A stretch of 64,000 nt of DNA from Mesostigma viride. Its lineage: Eukaryota; Streptophyta; Mesostigmatophyceae; Mesostigmatales; Mesostigmataceae. The DNA lies in contig RPFO01000253.1 in NCBI GenBank assembly GCA_009746045.1, positions 2,184,888 to 2,248,887 of the forward strand, in the 5' to 3' direction. Positions within the stretch are counted from its first letter, which is position 1. Each line of letters begins with the position of its first letter. The position numbers and the translations under genes were made by a program. Shown here in pieces: positions 53,785 to 62,480 of this stretch. The notes under the pieces are model-generated. The model saw only the letters and a program-made list of their open reading frames with translations. It was not told where the DNA came from and made no database searches.

Positions 53785-54112
53785 GTCATTTTTACCACTT
53801 TGTGGTATTTTTTTACCACCCTCATTTTTACCACTTTGTGGCGTGTTTTTACCACCCTCACTTTTACCACTTTGTGGCGTGTTTTTACCACCCTCACTTT
53901 TACCACTTTGTGGTATTTTTTACCACTTTGGTGGTAAAAGGGGTGGTAAAAGGTGGTAAAATGATTTTACCACCTGCTTTGCTCCTAGCGTTTTCCCACC
54001 GTTTTATCACTTTCCCCCCACTTTTATCACTTTTTATCACTTTTTACCACTTTTTACCACTTTTTACCACTTTTTACCACCTACTTTTACCACTTTTACC
54101 ACTTTTACGGTT
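53785..54112. repeat. Right subterminal repeat array of CACTA element
   Basis: Repeats of TTTTTACCAC, CCTCATTTTTACCACTTTGT and TTTTTATCAC, mirrored to the left array, running up to the terminal inverted repeat. Confidence 0.88.
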
Positions 54113-54127
54113 CCTGAGTTCCTAGTG

Positions 54128-55020
54128 TGGACACCTGGTTACCCTGGACTTATAATAAGCCTCATGAGCACCCCTTTTGCCACCTTAATGGTATCCTTCT
54201 TAGGGATCTATGGTTCAACCCTGCCATCTGATCATTAACTTGACCTGCAGGTCATCCCCAACCCTTTCTTTTGCAACTGTACCTTGGCTTGGGCTTAAAG
54301 GAGGATATTGAATACTCCTTAGGCAACATATCCTGGATATCTGAATGAGAGGCCCTGACTACAGGAAACGTATTACAGTGAGTTCCTGGTCTTCCCAGTT
54401 ATCACTGGCGCCCGTTTCATGGCGCCCGCCCCGAGCGTTCCAGGCATCATCCATCCAAATGTTCACCAATGGAAACCACTTCAACACCACTGTGCCACTG
54501 CTTGATGGGGAGCCCATGTCATCACTGGGTGTTAAAGCCCAGGAGTCATACATACCAGGCTGTGGCTCAACTAGGGAATCGAACCCTACCCCAGAACCCC
54601 AGGTTAAACTTAACCTGGTCACATGACAGACAACAAGAGAGATTGGCATACAACATGATTATGTTTTATTATAGAATATCCACCAAAACCAATGTTGAGT
54701 GTTCCCAGTGGACCAGCCTGCACCAGCAAGGCCCAACTGTCAGGTTACAACACCATAATATCCAAGGTTGTCACTTATTCACAGCTAAAGAAAACTAAAC
54801 AAGAGAGATATATACAAACAACCTGGAAGAACTCTCAACATGGCCTGCCCTGTCATGGCCTAACTGCCCGAGGCCAAAGGCATCCCACTGTGCTAATCCT
54901 TTACAGGAAGAGCTTGCTCCTGTTGAGCCTTCTACCTGCTTGGTGACAGGTAGGCTACCTGTTGCCCTCCCCCCTGGGGACAACAGCACTGGTCAGCCAC
55001 CAACTGGCAAAGGCTGGACT
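54128..55020 (-). other. 3' UTR of copia-like element 1 (right of the CACTA insertion)
   Basis: No gene is recognised. It contains a tRNA T-arm-like motif on the minus strand (agggttcgattccct, 54573-54587) and a second copy of the polypurine-tract sequence AAGAAAGGGTTGG (minus, 54258-54270). Confidence 0.5.
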
Positions 55021-58000
55021 TCAAGTCCCACCAGAAAAGGGGTACATGAGCCCTTTGAGCACAGGGTATTGTAGCTCAGCCTTGCTCTCCAGCTTGGTGA
55101 GGGCGTCTGCTGGGTTGTCAACACCAGGCACATGTTCAAGATGAGCAAGGTAAGACATCTCCTTCAGCAACAAATAATCCAGATCCCTGCTCCTGGCGAG
55201 CTGTCTGTGCACAAACTGCACCATGCCCATGCTGTCTGTCTTGACCAGTGTGTGCAGCTGCAAGCTACAGGAAGCTACCTGACAGAGCTGGTAGAATAAC
55301 TCCCTGAGGTAAAGAGCAGTGTGTAGCCCCTCACATATTGCCCTGCACTCAGCAATGTCACTGCTGGGCGTCACCCTGTTCTGTAACCTACTGTACCAGC
55401 TGACCAGAGAAGTGTGCTCCTGTTGTAGTGTAATGAGTGCTGCTGCCCTACCCCTGACATCCGTCACCTTCCTGCTGTCCATGGAACTGTCCACAAAAAG
55501 CACCATGTTGAGTGGTTTGTACAAGTCCACAGCTGCCAGTATGAGTGGAGGTGAGCTCCTGACAGACTCAACCACCTGCTCTGCCCCTACCTCAACCAGC
55601 TGAGCATCTGTGAGCCTACTCAGCACCAACAAATCTGGGGCACAAATGCTAGCTAGCCAAGCCAACATTCCCCTGATTGTGGCACACCTGGCCTGGGTAA
55701 TGGGCTGCTGGAGGGCATCAATGATCTGCTGAGGATAGTTGTTGCCACCCTCCATCTTGATAAACCAAGTACCTGCCCTCTTGATCAGCGTGGCCTGCAT
55801 TCCACAAAACACCATGGGCTCATCCTGCTTCATGTGCTGGACCTTTCCTAACTCAAACCTCTTCTGGATCTTGGACAGTACTGAATCCACCCACTCAGGA
55901 GGCCCTAGAAGGTGCAGGTCATCTCCATGCAGAGATGCAAACACAGGCAACCCTTCATGAGTACTCTGGAACAAGCAAGGATCAACTGGAGACACAGTAA
56001 AGCCACAGTGAGTTTTCAGAAACTTTTCCAGGCTCTTTCTCCAGATGATAGGGCTGGACCTGAGACCCTCCAAACCCTTGAGTATTCTGAGATATTTTGA
56101 CTTGATCTCTGCTCTCCACACCTTGGGCACTGTTACAAAGAAGGGAGGGATATCACGCCACGTCTCCTTGGCCTGCTCCACATCACCTTTAAGAAAAGCC
56201 CTCTTGAAATCAATCAGCACAGAGCTGTACGCAATGCCCTTGACCAGGAAAGACAGATATATACACAGAACAATCCTCCAGGTATCATGCAGCATCCCAG
56301 GCGTATACAACTCCTCATCTGTCAGCTCCCCCGTGCCATGGTACTCAGTCACAACTGGCCTCACATGTGGCACCTGCACACCGTCTATCTCCTTCAGCTT
56401 GAGCACAAACAAGAGCCTTAGCAACTGATGCTCCCTGGGCAACTCATCCACAGGCTCAGCACAGTTAGACACTATCCAGTCATGCCCACTGGAGACAAAC
56501 CCTAGAATCCATGCCTTAGCCATCTTGGGGCTTTGCATCAACTCTACCAACTGGTGCCAGGAAATAGGACTGTGACCAGCAATCTGGTACTTGTGCACCC
56601 CCAAGTCCCGTGGATCTAGGGTGGTTGGGATGATCAACAAGTCCTCAGCAATGGGCTCCTTGCCTTCAGGCCCCACACTCTGCTGCCCCTTCACAGCCTT
56701 GACTGCCACAGCTAGACCCTTGGAGTAGTGATATCTCTGGAGGGGCAAACTGCCATGACCTTCTAGTGCAAGCTCATCTGCTGACAGAGTCACTCCTGGC
56801 ATGCACAAGAAATTCTGGCCCAAAATGGCAGGCCCCTGGTACCCTTCCACCACACAGAACGCAGTGGGGACACCCAGGATAGGCACAGTCACTTCCCCTA
56901 GGATCTTCATTGTTACAGTGCCCGTAAAGTCACTCACTGCCCTGCAGCCAGCCTTATTCACCTTCAGGCCCTGAGCATCCTCCACCCTGATGATAGACAC
57001 CTCTGAGTTAGTATCCACTTCTAGGGTAGCAGCCCAGCAAGAACCCCATTCAGTCAACTTAGATACCTTGGGATCCTTGTGCTTGTTGAACATGAGCGAC
57101 CGGACAATGTCTGCCATGAGTGGCCTCTTGGACCCTGGTGCAGGCCCAGCCCCCGTTGGCTCCACCACAGGTGATGCAGTTGCCTCCTGCACCTCATCAT
57201 CATCAGAGGGATAGCCACCTCCCACGTCAGTGACAGGCACATCAACTACCTGGTCCTTAACCTGGCCCTCCAGCCAACACTGGGGTCCAGGCCCGTCTGC
57301 AGGCCAGATTGCATGTGGCTTGCGTTCCTTGACGTTGGCCCAGCTCAACCTGTAAACATGCCTGGGATTACTCTCCAAGGCCACAAGGCAGGAACGATTG
57401 GCATCTTCCACACAGGTCACCACCCCGTTCTGCCACTTGCCCCTCTTGCCCTGCATTGATGGCTCCTTCCACATTCTGACCTTCAGCCCCACCTGAGGCC
57501 TCAGCACATTCCAGCCCCTATCCTTGCGTCTCAACTGAGCAAACACCCTGTCTGCTTTCCTCAAGCAAGCCTGGACCACTTCCTGGGCTAGCATCCCAAA
57601 CTGCAGTGCTACAGGATTGACAGCCACCCCGTCATAATAGTAGTTTATTCTGAGGTTCAGCTGTTCTTCCACCTGCCTGGTCCACACTGCCCTCTCCAAA
57701 GCAGATGCTACCAGTGGCACCTTAGGTTCTGCCAGCACTACGGTCTTGACCTCCCTGATGGATCTCTCCACAGCACCTTGCTGTCCATGGCTCTCCCTGG
57801 GCGTGACCAGCAGCTTGCATGGCAGTTGCTCCTGCTGTGACAGTAGGCACTCAAACTGAATATCAGCCTGTACTGTCTTGTACACCCCAAAGCCTGGTAA
57901 GAGAGTCTGCAAGCCCAGCAGCAGGGTATTCCCCTTCATATCTGGCAGAATCTGGAGCAGCCTGTACCTGCTAAATCTGTCCACTGCCACCAAAATGTAT

Positions 58001-58557
58001 AAGCCCCTGATATGCTGGACGTCTACCTGGATGTCCCCCTTCTCCCTGGCAGGCTCCCTAGCATGGGACCTTGGCTTCTTGGCAGCATTCTCCTTACAAG
58101 TACATTGCTCAGCTGCAGCCCTGCATGCTTCCCTCAGTGGCTCATCTCCAATCTTCCAACCAAACATCTCAGCCATGGCTGTGTGACCAAAGATATTGTG
58201 CAGCCTGCGTCCAGCATCCGTGTAGCTCAGTTGCCTAGCCAGATTACGCACCTGGGAAGACGCCTGGACGGGCCCTGCGTGTGAGGACGCAACATCCACC
58301 TTCTGCATCTTGGATCCAGAGGACCCAGCAGACCCTCCCAGCAGAGCATCTAGGCTCCCAGAGCCAACCCTGTCTGGGGACCCTCCACCTGTTGACAGTT
58401 GAGGGGATTGTTGTGCTGCAGCATGCATGCAATCTTGTGGAATGAGAACATCAGTACACCCCTGGTGCTGATCAGAGGTGGCACCCTGCCCAGATTTATT
58501 TACATGTGAAGCTGTGTCCCCACAGGGTGTCTCACTATGTACACGGGACTGCTTCAC
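55021..58557 (-). CDS. Copia-like element 1 pol: integrase, protease-like, RT, RNase H
   Basis: 1,178 codons, in the same frame as gag after one TGA. Integrase zinc region: His120, His125, Cys152, Cys154. Core: Asp179 (IQVDVQHI), Asp232 (VQADIQFE), Glu264 (GAVERSIREVK). C-terminal block GKRGKWQNGVV and YRLSWANVK at 370-410. Protease-like domain 507-585: LEVDTNSEVSII (Asp515; DTN in place of DTG) and AILGQNFL. RT: DFKRAFLKGD at 783, EGLRSSPIIW, HGDD at 877-880. RNase H: FVDSSMDSRK at 1021, AECRAI with Glu1070, TDSMGM with Asp1108, NPADALTK. The product makes and integrates element cDNA. The IN-before-PR order differs from known Ty1/copia. No start codon is needed if made by readthrough. Confidence 0.92.
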   Translation of the reverse strand: MKQSRVHSETPCGDTASHVNKSGQGATSDQHQGCTDVLIPQDCMHAAAQQSPQLSTGGGSPDRVGSGSLDALLGGSAGSSGSKMQKVDVASSHAGPVQASSQVRNLARQLSYTDAGRRLHNIFGHTAMAEMFGWKIGDEPLREACRAAAEQCTCKENAAKKPRSHAREPAREKGDIQVDVQHIRGLYILVAVDRFSRYRLLQILPDMKGNTLLLGLQTLLPGFGVYKTVQADIQFECLLSQQEQLPCKLLVTPRESHGQQGAVERSIREVKTVVLAEPKVPLVASALERAVWTRQVEEQLNLRINYYYDGVAVNPVALQFGMLAQEVVQACLRKADRVFAQLRRKDRGWNVLRPQVGLKVRMWKEPSMQGKRGKWQNGVVTCVEDANRSCLVALESNPRHVYRLSWANVKERKPHAIWPADGPGPQCWLEGQVKDQVVDVPVTDVGGGYPSDDDEVQEATASPVVEPTGAGPAPGSKRPLMADIVRSLMFNKHKDPKVSKLTEWGSCWAATLEVDTNSEVSIIRVEDAQGLKVNKAGCRAVSDFTGTVTMKILGEVTVPILGVPTAFCVVEGYQGPAILGQNFLCMPGVTLSADELALEGHGSLPLQRYHYSKGLAVAVKAVKGQQSVGPEGKEPIAEDLLIIPTTLDPRDLGVHKYQIAGHSPISWHQLVELMQSPKMAKAWILGFVSSGHDWIVSNCAEPVDELPREHQLLRLLFVLKLKEIDGVQVPHVRPVVTEYHGTGELTDEELYTPGMLHDTWRIVLCIYLSFLVKGIAYSSVLIDFKRAFLKGDVEQAKETWRDIPPFFVTVPKVWRAEIKSKYLRILKGLEGLRSSPIIWRKSLEKFLKTHCGFTVSPVDPCLFQSTHEGLPVFASLHGDDLHLLGPPEWVDSVLSKIQKRFELGKVQHMKQDEPMVFCGMQATLIKRAGTWFIKMEGGNNYPQQIIDALQQPITQARCATIRGMLAWLASICAPDLLVLSRLTDAQLVEVGAEQVVESVRSSPPLILAAVDLYKPLNMVLFVDSSMDSRKVTDVRGRAAALITLQQEHTSLVSWYSRLQNRVTPSSDIAECRAICEGLHTALYLRELFYQLCQVASCSLQLHTLVKTDSMGMVQFVHRQLARSRDLDYLLLKEMSYLAHLEHVPGVDNPADALTKLESKAELQYPVLKGLMYPFSGGT

Positions 58558-58563
58558 TAGTCA
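58558..58563 (-). promoter_or_regulatory. Leaky stop TGA-CTA(G) between gag and pol
   Basis: On the minus strand the gag frame reads GAT CAG AAG TGA CTA GTG AAG, and pol continues in exactly the same frame. TGA followed by CTAG is an established high-efficiency readthrough context in eukaryotes. The stop separates the zinc-knuckle end of Gag from Pol, so readthrough would yield Gag-Pol at low frequency. Confidence 0.7.
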
Positions 58564-59471
58564 CTTCTGATCAGACTGCCCCTTCTTCTTGTTTGGGCAA
58601 TCCCTCTTCCAGTGACCTTCCTTGCCACAAGCAAAACACTTGCTCTTGCCAGACCCTCCCCCTGGGGCCTTGCTGTCCTGCTTGTTCTGGTTGCCTGAGG
58701 CCTGATTGTTATTCTGCCCCTGGCCACCACCCTTACCCTGCTGATGGCTGTTACGGTTGCCAGACTGGTTCCCCTGATTCTGGTTCCCCTGCTGACCTCC
58801 TCCACCACCCTGGTTCTGCTCCTTCTGGGCCTGCTTCCTTCTCCTGCTACCATACCGTGTCCCAGATGGGGTACGGTTCTTGCCCTGGCTAGCCTGAGAC
58901 GCTGACCCTCCCTGAGAACTGATACCCTTGCAGGTAGGGACCCGGGTCCTGAAGTTTAGTATCACACGCTTCAGAGCCCCCCAGGTGCCATCAGTGAGAT
59001 CACAGAGCTGCCTAGCAGTAGCCCTACCTTCCTCTGACAAGCCCATCTTATCAAAGAAGTGGTCTGCTGCTGCCCTGACTGTCACACTGAAGCCCTGCTT
59101 CTTGCCTGCCTCCACGATCAACTCAAACCTGGCCAGCTCAGCAGCCACCTCACCCTTGATCTCAAACTCATCAAATTCTCTCTTCTTTTCCATGGTGAGA
59201 TTGTGAACCCTGTCAGAAAACTCCTCCTTGATGTCATCTAGGAACTGTAGCCAAGTGTGCCCCTCTTTCAGAGCATGCCTAGCCATGTCATTGACCCTTT
59301 CAGACGACCCCTTGTTTGCGGTGGAAGAGTGAAACACCCTGACAATATCCACACCTGCTGCGACAGAGCCCACGACTAGCTTCATGTCATCAAGCCATTT
59401 ATCCAGGTTGTCTTGCTTCAGGGAGGGTTGAGCGCTTTCTGCCCATTCATGACTGTCACAGCATCAGAAAA
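58561..59471 (-). CDS. Copia-like element 1 Gag with CCHC zinc knuckle
   Basis: The open frame ending at 58561 starts at an in-frame ATG at 59385 (MKLVVGSVAAGV) but is open upstream to about 59463 (SLKQDNLDKWLDDMKLVV). Features: a helical capsid-like part (ARHALKEGHTWLQFLDDIKE, FSDRVHNLTMEKKREFDEFE), a basic tract, a Gln/Asn/Gly-rich spacer, and a terminal knuckle CFACGKEGHWKRDC followed by a Lys-rich tail. It packages element RNA. A preceding frame (59884-59418) overlaps it by about 45 nt and probably encodes the N-terminal part, joined by a frame change. Confidence 0.82.
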
Positions 59472-59884
59472 TGGACGGGTGCCAGGCAACACACTCCCCA
59501 CACGCACTGGTGGTGCCTGGGGAGGGTCAATCCTAGCCTCCAAACGCTCGGGCAACATACCAGACACCCTATCGTGAACAGCAGCTTGCTTTGCAGCACG
59601 CACACCTGGGGTGACGATGGCGTCCTCCTCACCAGGCGTTGTGAGCACCACTGCCTCCGTAGGTCGCCTGGCACGCTTGACTTTCTCCGCCTCAGCTTGC
59701 CCATCACGCCACCGCTTGTGTGTTCTCCCGGCTCTGGGGTCCATCTCTGGGATAGGTTGCCCAGCTGGCGCCTCCACGCCCCTCTCCTCCATCGCCTCCC
59801 CTTCCTCTCTGGCGATGTCCTCCTCTGCCGTTCGCTCCCGTTGCTCCTCGAATGTCGCCGCACCCCGGCTTGCCCTCCTAGGCA
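59418..59884 (-). CDS. N-terminal Gag-like ORF of copia-like element 1
   Basis: About 155 codons starting MPRRASRGAATFEEQRERTA at 59884. Highly charged N-terminus (EEDIAREEGEAMEERG), a basic patch (RTHKRWRDGQAEAEKVKRAR), then PPQAPPVRVGSVLPGTRPFS, ending NGQKALNPP. It overlaps the gag frame at 59418-59463, where sense appears to pass to SLKQDNLDKW. Whether the frame change is programmed, decay or error cannot be told from one copy. Confidence 0.5.
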
Positions 59885-59953
59885 TTATATACAATGGCTG
59901 CGACCAACTTTGCAACAAGAAAACAGCAAACTCTCCACCTATCCTCCACCCCC

Positions 59954-60454
59954 TCAAGCCTCGTTTTCAGACGAAGCTTCTCCTGCAACCGGTGCAGGTG
60001 CTGGCTCGTGGAACGGTCCCTCCACCGGATTCAATGGCTGCCCCTGGTCGTCGTGAGTAGGCACAGGCCTAATAACCACCGGAAGCCTCAAACCATACGC
60101 GTAATCACGTATCCAGCGAGAACGCCCCCACCTCAACAAATGGGCCTCACCTAAACCAACGTTGTCGTCAATGTGGCAGCGATTAAGCTCGTCCCGCTGC
60201 GCCTGCTCACGGCCCTCCTGAGAGCCGTCGCCCTCGTGACGCCTTTGGGCCGGCTGTACTACCGCCCCTTCTGGCTGATCTACGAAGTCGTAGAAGGCGT
60301 CGTCGGCTGAGACCTCTCGACCGCCAACCACGTCGACAGTCAAACTTAGCTGGTTTAACCCTCGGCGAGAATGTGGAGTATCCCGACTAGTGTAGATGGA
60401 GAAGGGATTAAGAGTAATGAAGACACGATCAGCAGCGCCTCTGGTCAACTCCAA
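59954..60454 (-). CDS. First ORF of copia-like element 1 (unknown, 166 aa)
   Basis: Starts MELTRGAADRVFITLNPFSI at 60454, 65 nt inside the 5' LTR, and ends ASSENEA at 59954. It has a compact N-terminal half (SLTVDVVGGREVSADDAFYD), a polar middle (QREGREQAQRDELNRCHIDD region), an aromatic segment (LRWGRSRWIRDYAYGLRLP) and an acidic Pro-rich tail. It is uninterrupted and lies in leader position before gag, where Ty1/copia elements normally lack an ORF. I do not recognise it. Confidence 0.45.
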   Translation of the reverse strand: MELTRGAADRVFITLNPFSIYTSRDTPHSRRGLNQLSLTVDVVGGREVSADDAFYDFVDQPEGAVVQPAQRRHEGDGSQEGREQAQRDELNRCHIDDNVGLGEAHLLRWGRSRWIRDYAYGLRLPVVIRPVPTHDDQGQPLNPVEGPFHEPAPAPVAGEASSENEA

Positions 60455-60519
60455 GACGGAGGGCTTGTCTTAGCTTCAGAGTCCGAATTCGACATATCCG
60501 TCGACTAGACTGTAATACG

Positions 60520-61163
60520 ATTTAGATGAACGCGGATCAGTGAGTTTCTGGTCTTCCCAAGATGTGATGAATGGAGCCATGGTTTCAACCAGCGGCTTTT
60601 AACCTTTACCACAGTTGCCTCGCTACCCTGTGGTCACTAGCCTGAGGCAGCAGCGCCCACGGACGGTGTTGGGAAAAGACGCTTGGCCACTGCTGTGTCC
60701 GAGCCTTTCTAGGTCTCACCATTGCTGCCAGGCCTTGCACGCCTTGGCAGGTCCGCCACTGTCAATTTCCTTGGTTGCATCAATCCAGGACGTCTGTTCT
60801 TCCATGAATGACAGTAACGCTCTGGATTTATCCGTCATGACAAGTACCCGTCCATCCCAGGCCTGCAGGACTGCCAGTCCTGAAGTCCTGTGACATTCTT
60901 GGTACCATCAACCAATATTGACCACAGTACCTCCTAGTGACAGTCGGTCCTGTGACACGTAACATGTGATGGTTCACCCAACACTGCCACGTGCCCTGTC
61001 CCTCACGTGTCCTTAGTCCTGGTACTGCTGTAGCGTCTGGCAGCATTACTTCGGGACTTGATAACTCTCAAGTTCCTTGTCCAAATGAGGCGTTTAGCAC
61101 GGCGTTGGAAAGGCCACTTCAAGTATGATATGCTTAGCATATTGCATCACCAATATGCTAACT
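60520..61163 (-). repeat. Copia-like element 1, 5' LTR (644 bp)
   Basis: Partner of 44739-45382, with GATGG duplicated at 61164-61168. On the element strand it starts AGTTAGCATATTGG and ends CTAAAT. The bases after it, cgtattacagtctag, do not begin TGG, so a standard tRNA 3'-end primer site is not apparent. Confidence 0.95.
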
Positions 61164-62085
61164 GATGGTGGAGTGGAGAGAGCCGTGTAATCTAACTAAC
61201 CTAACGCTAATCTACCTAGTCTAGAAAAATCCTAACTATACCCGGGTAGGAGGTAATTTTACTATAGAGCGCGCCTTCTCATCGATCAAAACGCCTCCTC
61301 CTCTTGGGGGCCGGGAGGTGGCTTGCCCACAGGGTCGGGCGTGTGAGCCTTGACAATCTTCTGCCACCGCCTCTTGTTCTGCATGGCAGTCCAAAGAAGG
61401 GAGAGAGAGTGGATACGGTATTCAAACTGGGCTGGGACCAGTAGGCCATCCAGCAACATCTGGGACGTGTAGTTCGTGACATGTTTCCCTACCCTTTTGG
61501 GAATGCCCTTGGGGCCAGGCCAGGTCAGAATACGCCGCCCTGGCTGGCCAAGCCGCTGGTCTGGGGGCCCGCCAGACCAAGGGCGGTGTCGACCTGGCTG
61601 GTGCGAGCAAGGTGTCCTACAAATGCTATCCTAGTAATCCTATACGCTGTCTAATCTCGTCCGAAATACGAGGCATGCCCTGATACAAAGACTCTAATGA
61701 CGGGCGCTTGGAAAACCCTACGTTCAGGACCTGTCGGAGCATCCTGTAACCTGTGCCGTCTAGCTTAGCTGCCAGTGTGGGTGTGAGTGTCCACACCTCG
61801 GCGCAATACGTGAGCACCGTGAGGACGAGGACCTTGAAGAGCATGCGCTTGCGGTGCTCGCCCAGGCCCTTGGAGCGCCAGTAGGTGTTGAGCGAACGAA
61901 GCCTAGCCCAGGCCAGGCCGATGCGGATGTCCACATCGTCGGCGGTGCATGTCAGGGAGCCAACTCCCCAACAGTTTGAAGCGATCGCGGAATTAACGGG
62001 ACCTCCGTCCCGTCGAGCAGGCGCGGCAGAGGCGGGGCTTCTTGACGATGACGTTAAGAAGGCTGCGCTTGGCGAGCTCTGATAT
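61164..62085 (-). pseudogene. LINE ORF2 C-terminal part with ORF1 fragment, minus strand
   Basis: From 62035 leftwards it encodes the region after RT: RIGLAWARLRSLNTYW, LVLTVLTYCAEVWTLTPTLA and LYQGMPRISDEIRQR. Then, in another frame, the end of the protein: GIPKRVGKHVTNYTSQMLLD, RIHSLSLLWTAMQNKRRWQK and a Pro-rich tail to a stop near 61280. Upstream (62036-62080) about 45 bp match ORF1 (the NVIVK region), joined directly to ORF2 C-terminal sequence. The 3' UTR is split by the copia insertion and resumes at 44738. It is related to 2340-2720. Confidence 0.8.
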
Positions 62086-62128
62086 ACATCATGGTGGTGC
62101 AGGTGCACTTTGTGCACCCAGAGGCGCG

Positions 62129-62267
62129 CGACTGCGTCACGTGGGTGCCAATACAGAGTAAAGCAACCTTCAACCCTATATTAATTAATTAATTAATTAA
62201 TTAATTAATTAATTAATTAATTGATTAATTAATTAATTAATAGACACGTGATCGACTGCGTCACGTG
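62129..62267 (+). mobile_element. Very short LINE insertion with long (TTAA)n tail and 15-bp duplication
   Basis: cgactgcgtcacgtg occurs at 62129-62143 and 62253-62267, bracketing about 37 bp of sequence and a 62-bp (TTAA)n tail (62181-62242). This is the form expected of an extremely 5'-truncated target-primed insertion. Confidence 0.55.
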
Positions 62268-62480
62268 AGCATAAGTCCTCAGTGGGAGGGGAACATGCGA
62301 TGGAATGGATGGTGTGAGCTATCTAGTAGGTCCTAGTTACAGGGACCGTTGTGGGCACCACGGCCGGAATCGCTATGAATGCCATACGCGGTCACACGCG
62401 GAGCCCGGCCGGCCCAACAGACTTCGGGGTGGTCTCCTTCATCACTACTTGCCATCTATCCTTACGTACCATCTGCCTCC
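62268..62480. other. Unassigned spacer
   Basis: No gene or repeat was recognised in this short stretch between LINE fragments. Confidence 0.4.

Larger units (their letters stand above)
45455..54127. mobile_element. CACTA (EnSpm) DNA transposon, 8.7 kb
   Basis: Ends CACTAGGAACTCAGG (45455-45469) and its exact inverse CCTGAGTTCCTAGTG (54113-54127). The flanks show TG on both sides (45453-45454, 54128-54129), a 2-bp duplication, where CACTA elements usually give 2-3 bp. Dense subterminal 10-mers (TTTTTATCAC, TTTTTACCAC) occur in both orientations near both ends, typical transposase-binding arrays. It encodes a six-exon Tnp2-type transposase (minus) and a divergent accessory gene (plus). It is inserted into the 3' UTR of copia-like element 1, so it is the youngest layer of this nest. 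Confidence 0.93.
44739..61163 (-). mobile_element. Copia-like LTR retrotransposon, element 1 (7.75 kb, carrying a nested CACTA element)
   Basis: 644-bp LTRs at 44739-45382 (3') and 60520-61163 (5') with about six differences. A perfect 5-bp target duplication GATGG lies at 44734-44738 and 61164-61168. Minus-strand order: 5' LTR, small ORF, second ORF, gag with zinc knuckle, in-frame TGA, pol (integrase, protease-like, RT, RNase H), 3' UTR, polypurine tract, 3' LTR. LTR ends are AGTTAGC...CTAAAT. The 1,178-codon pol is uninterrupted. Apart from the CACTA insertion in the 3' UTR and one frame change upstream of gag it looks intact and young. Confidence 0.93.

Noticed and set aside
53737-54125. 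Phe/Tyr/His-rich open frames at both ends of the CACTA element
   Set aside because: They translate the TTTTTACCAC subterminal arrays and are not genes.
45453-54130. 3-bp target duplication for the CACTA element
   Set aside because: The left flank is ATG and the right flank TGG; only TG matches, so a 2-bp duplication is reported.
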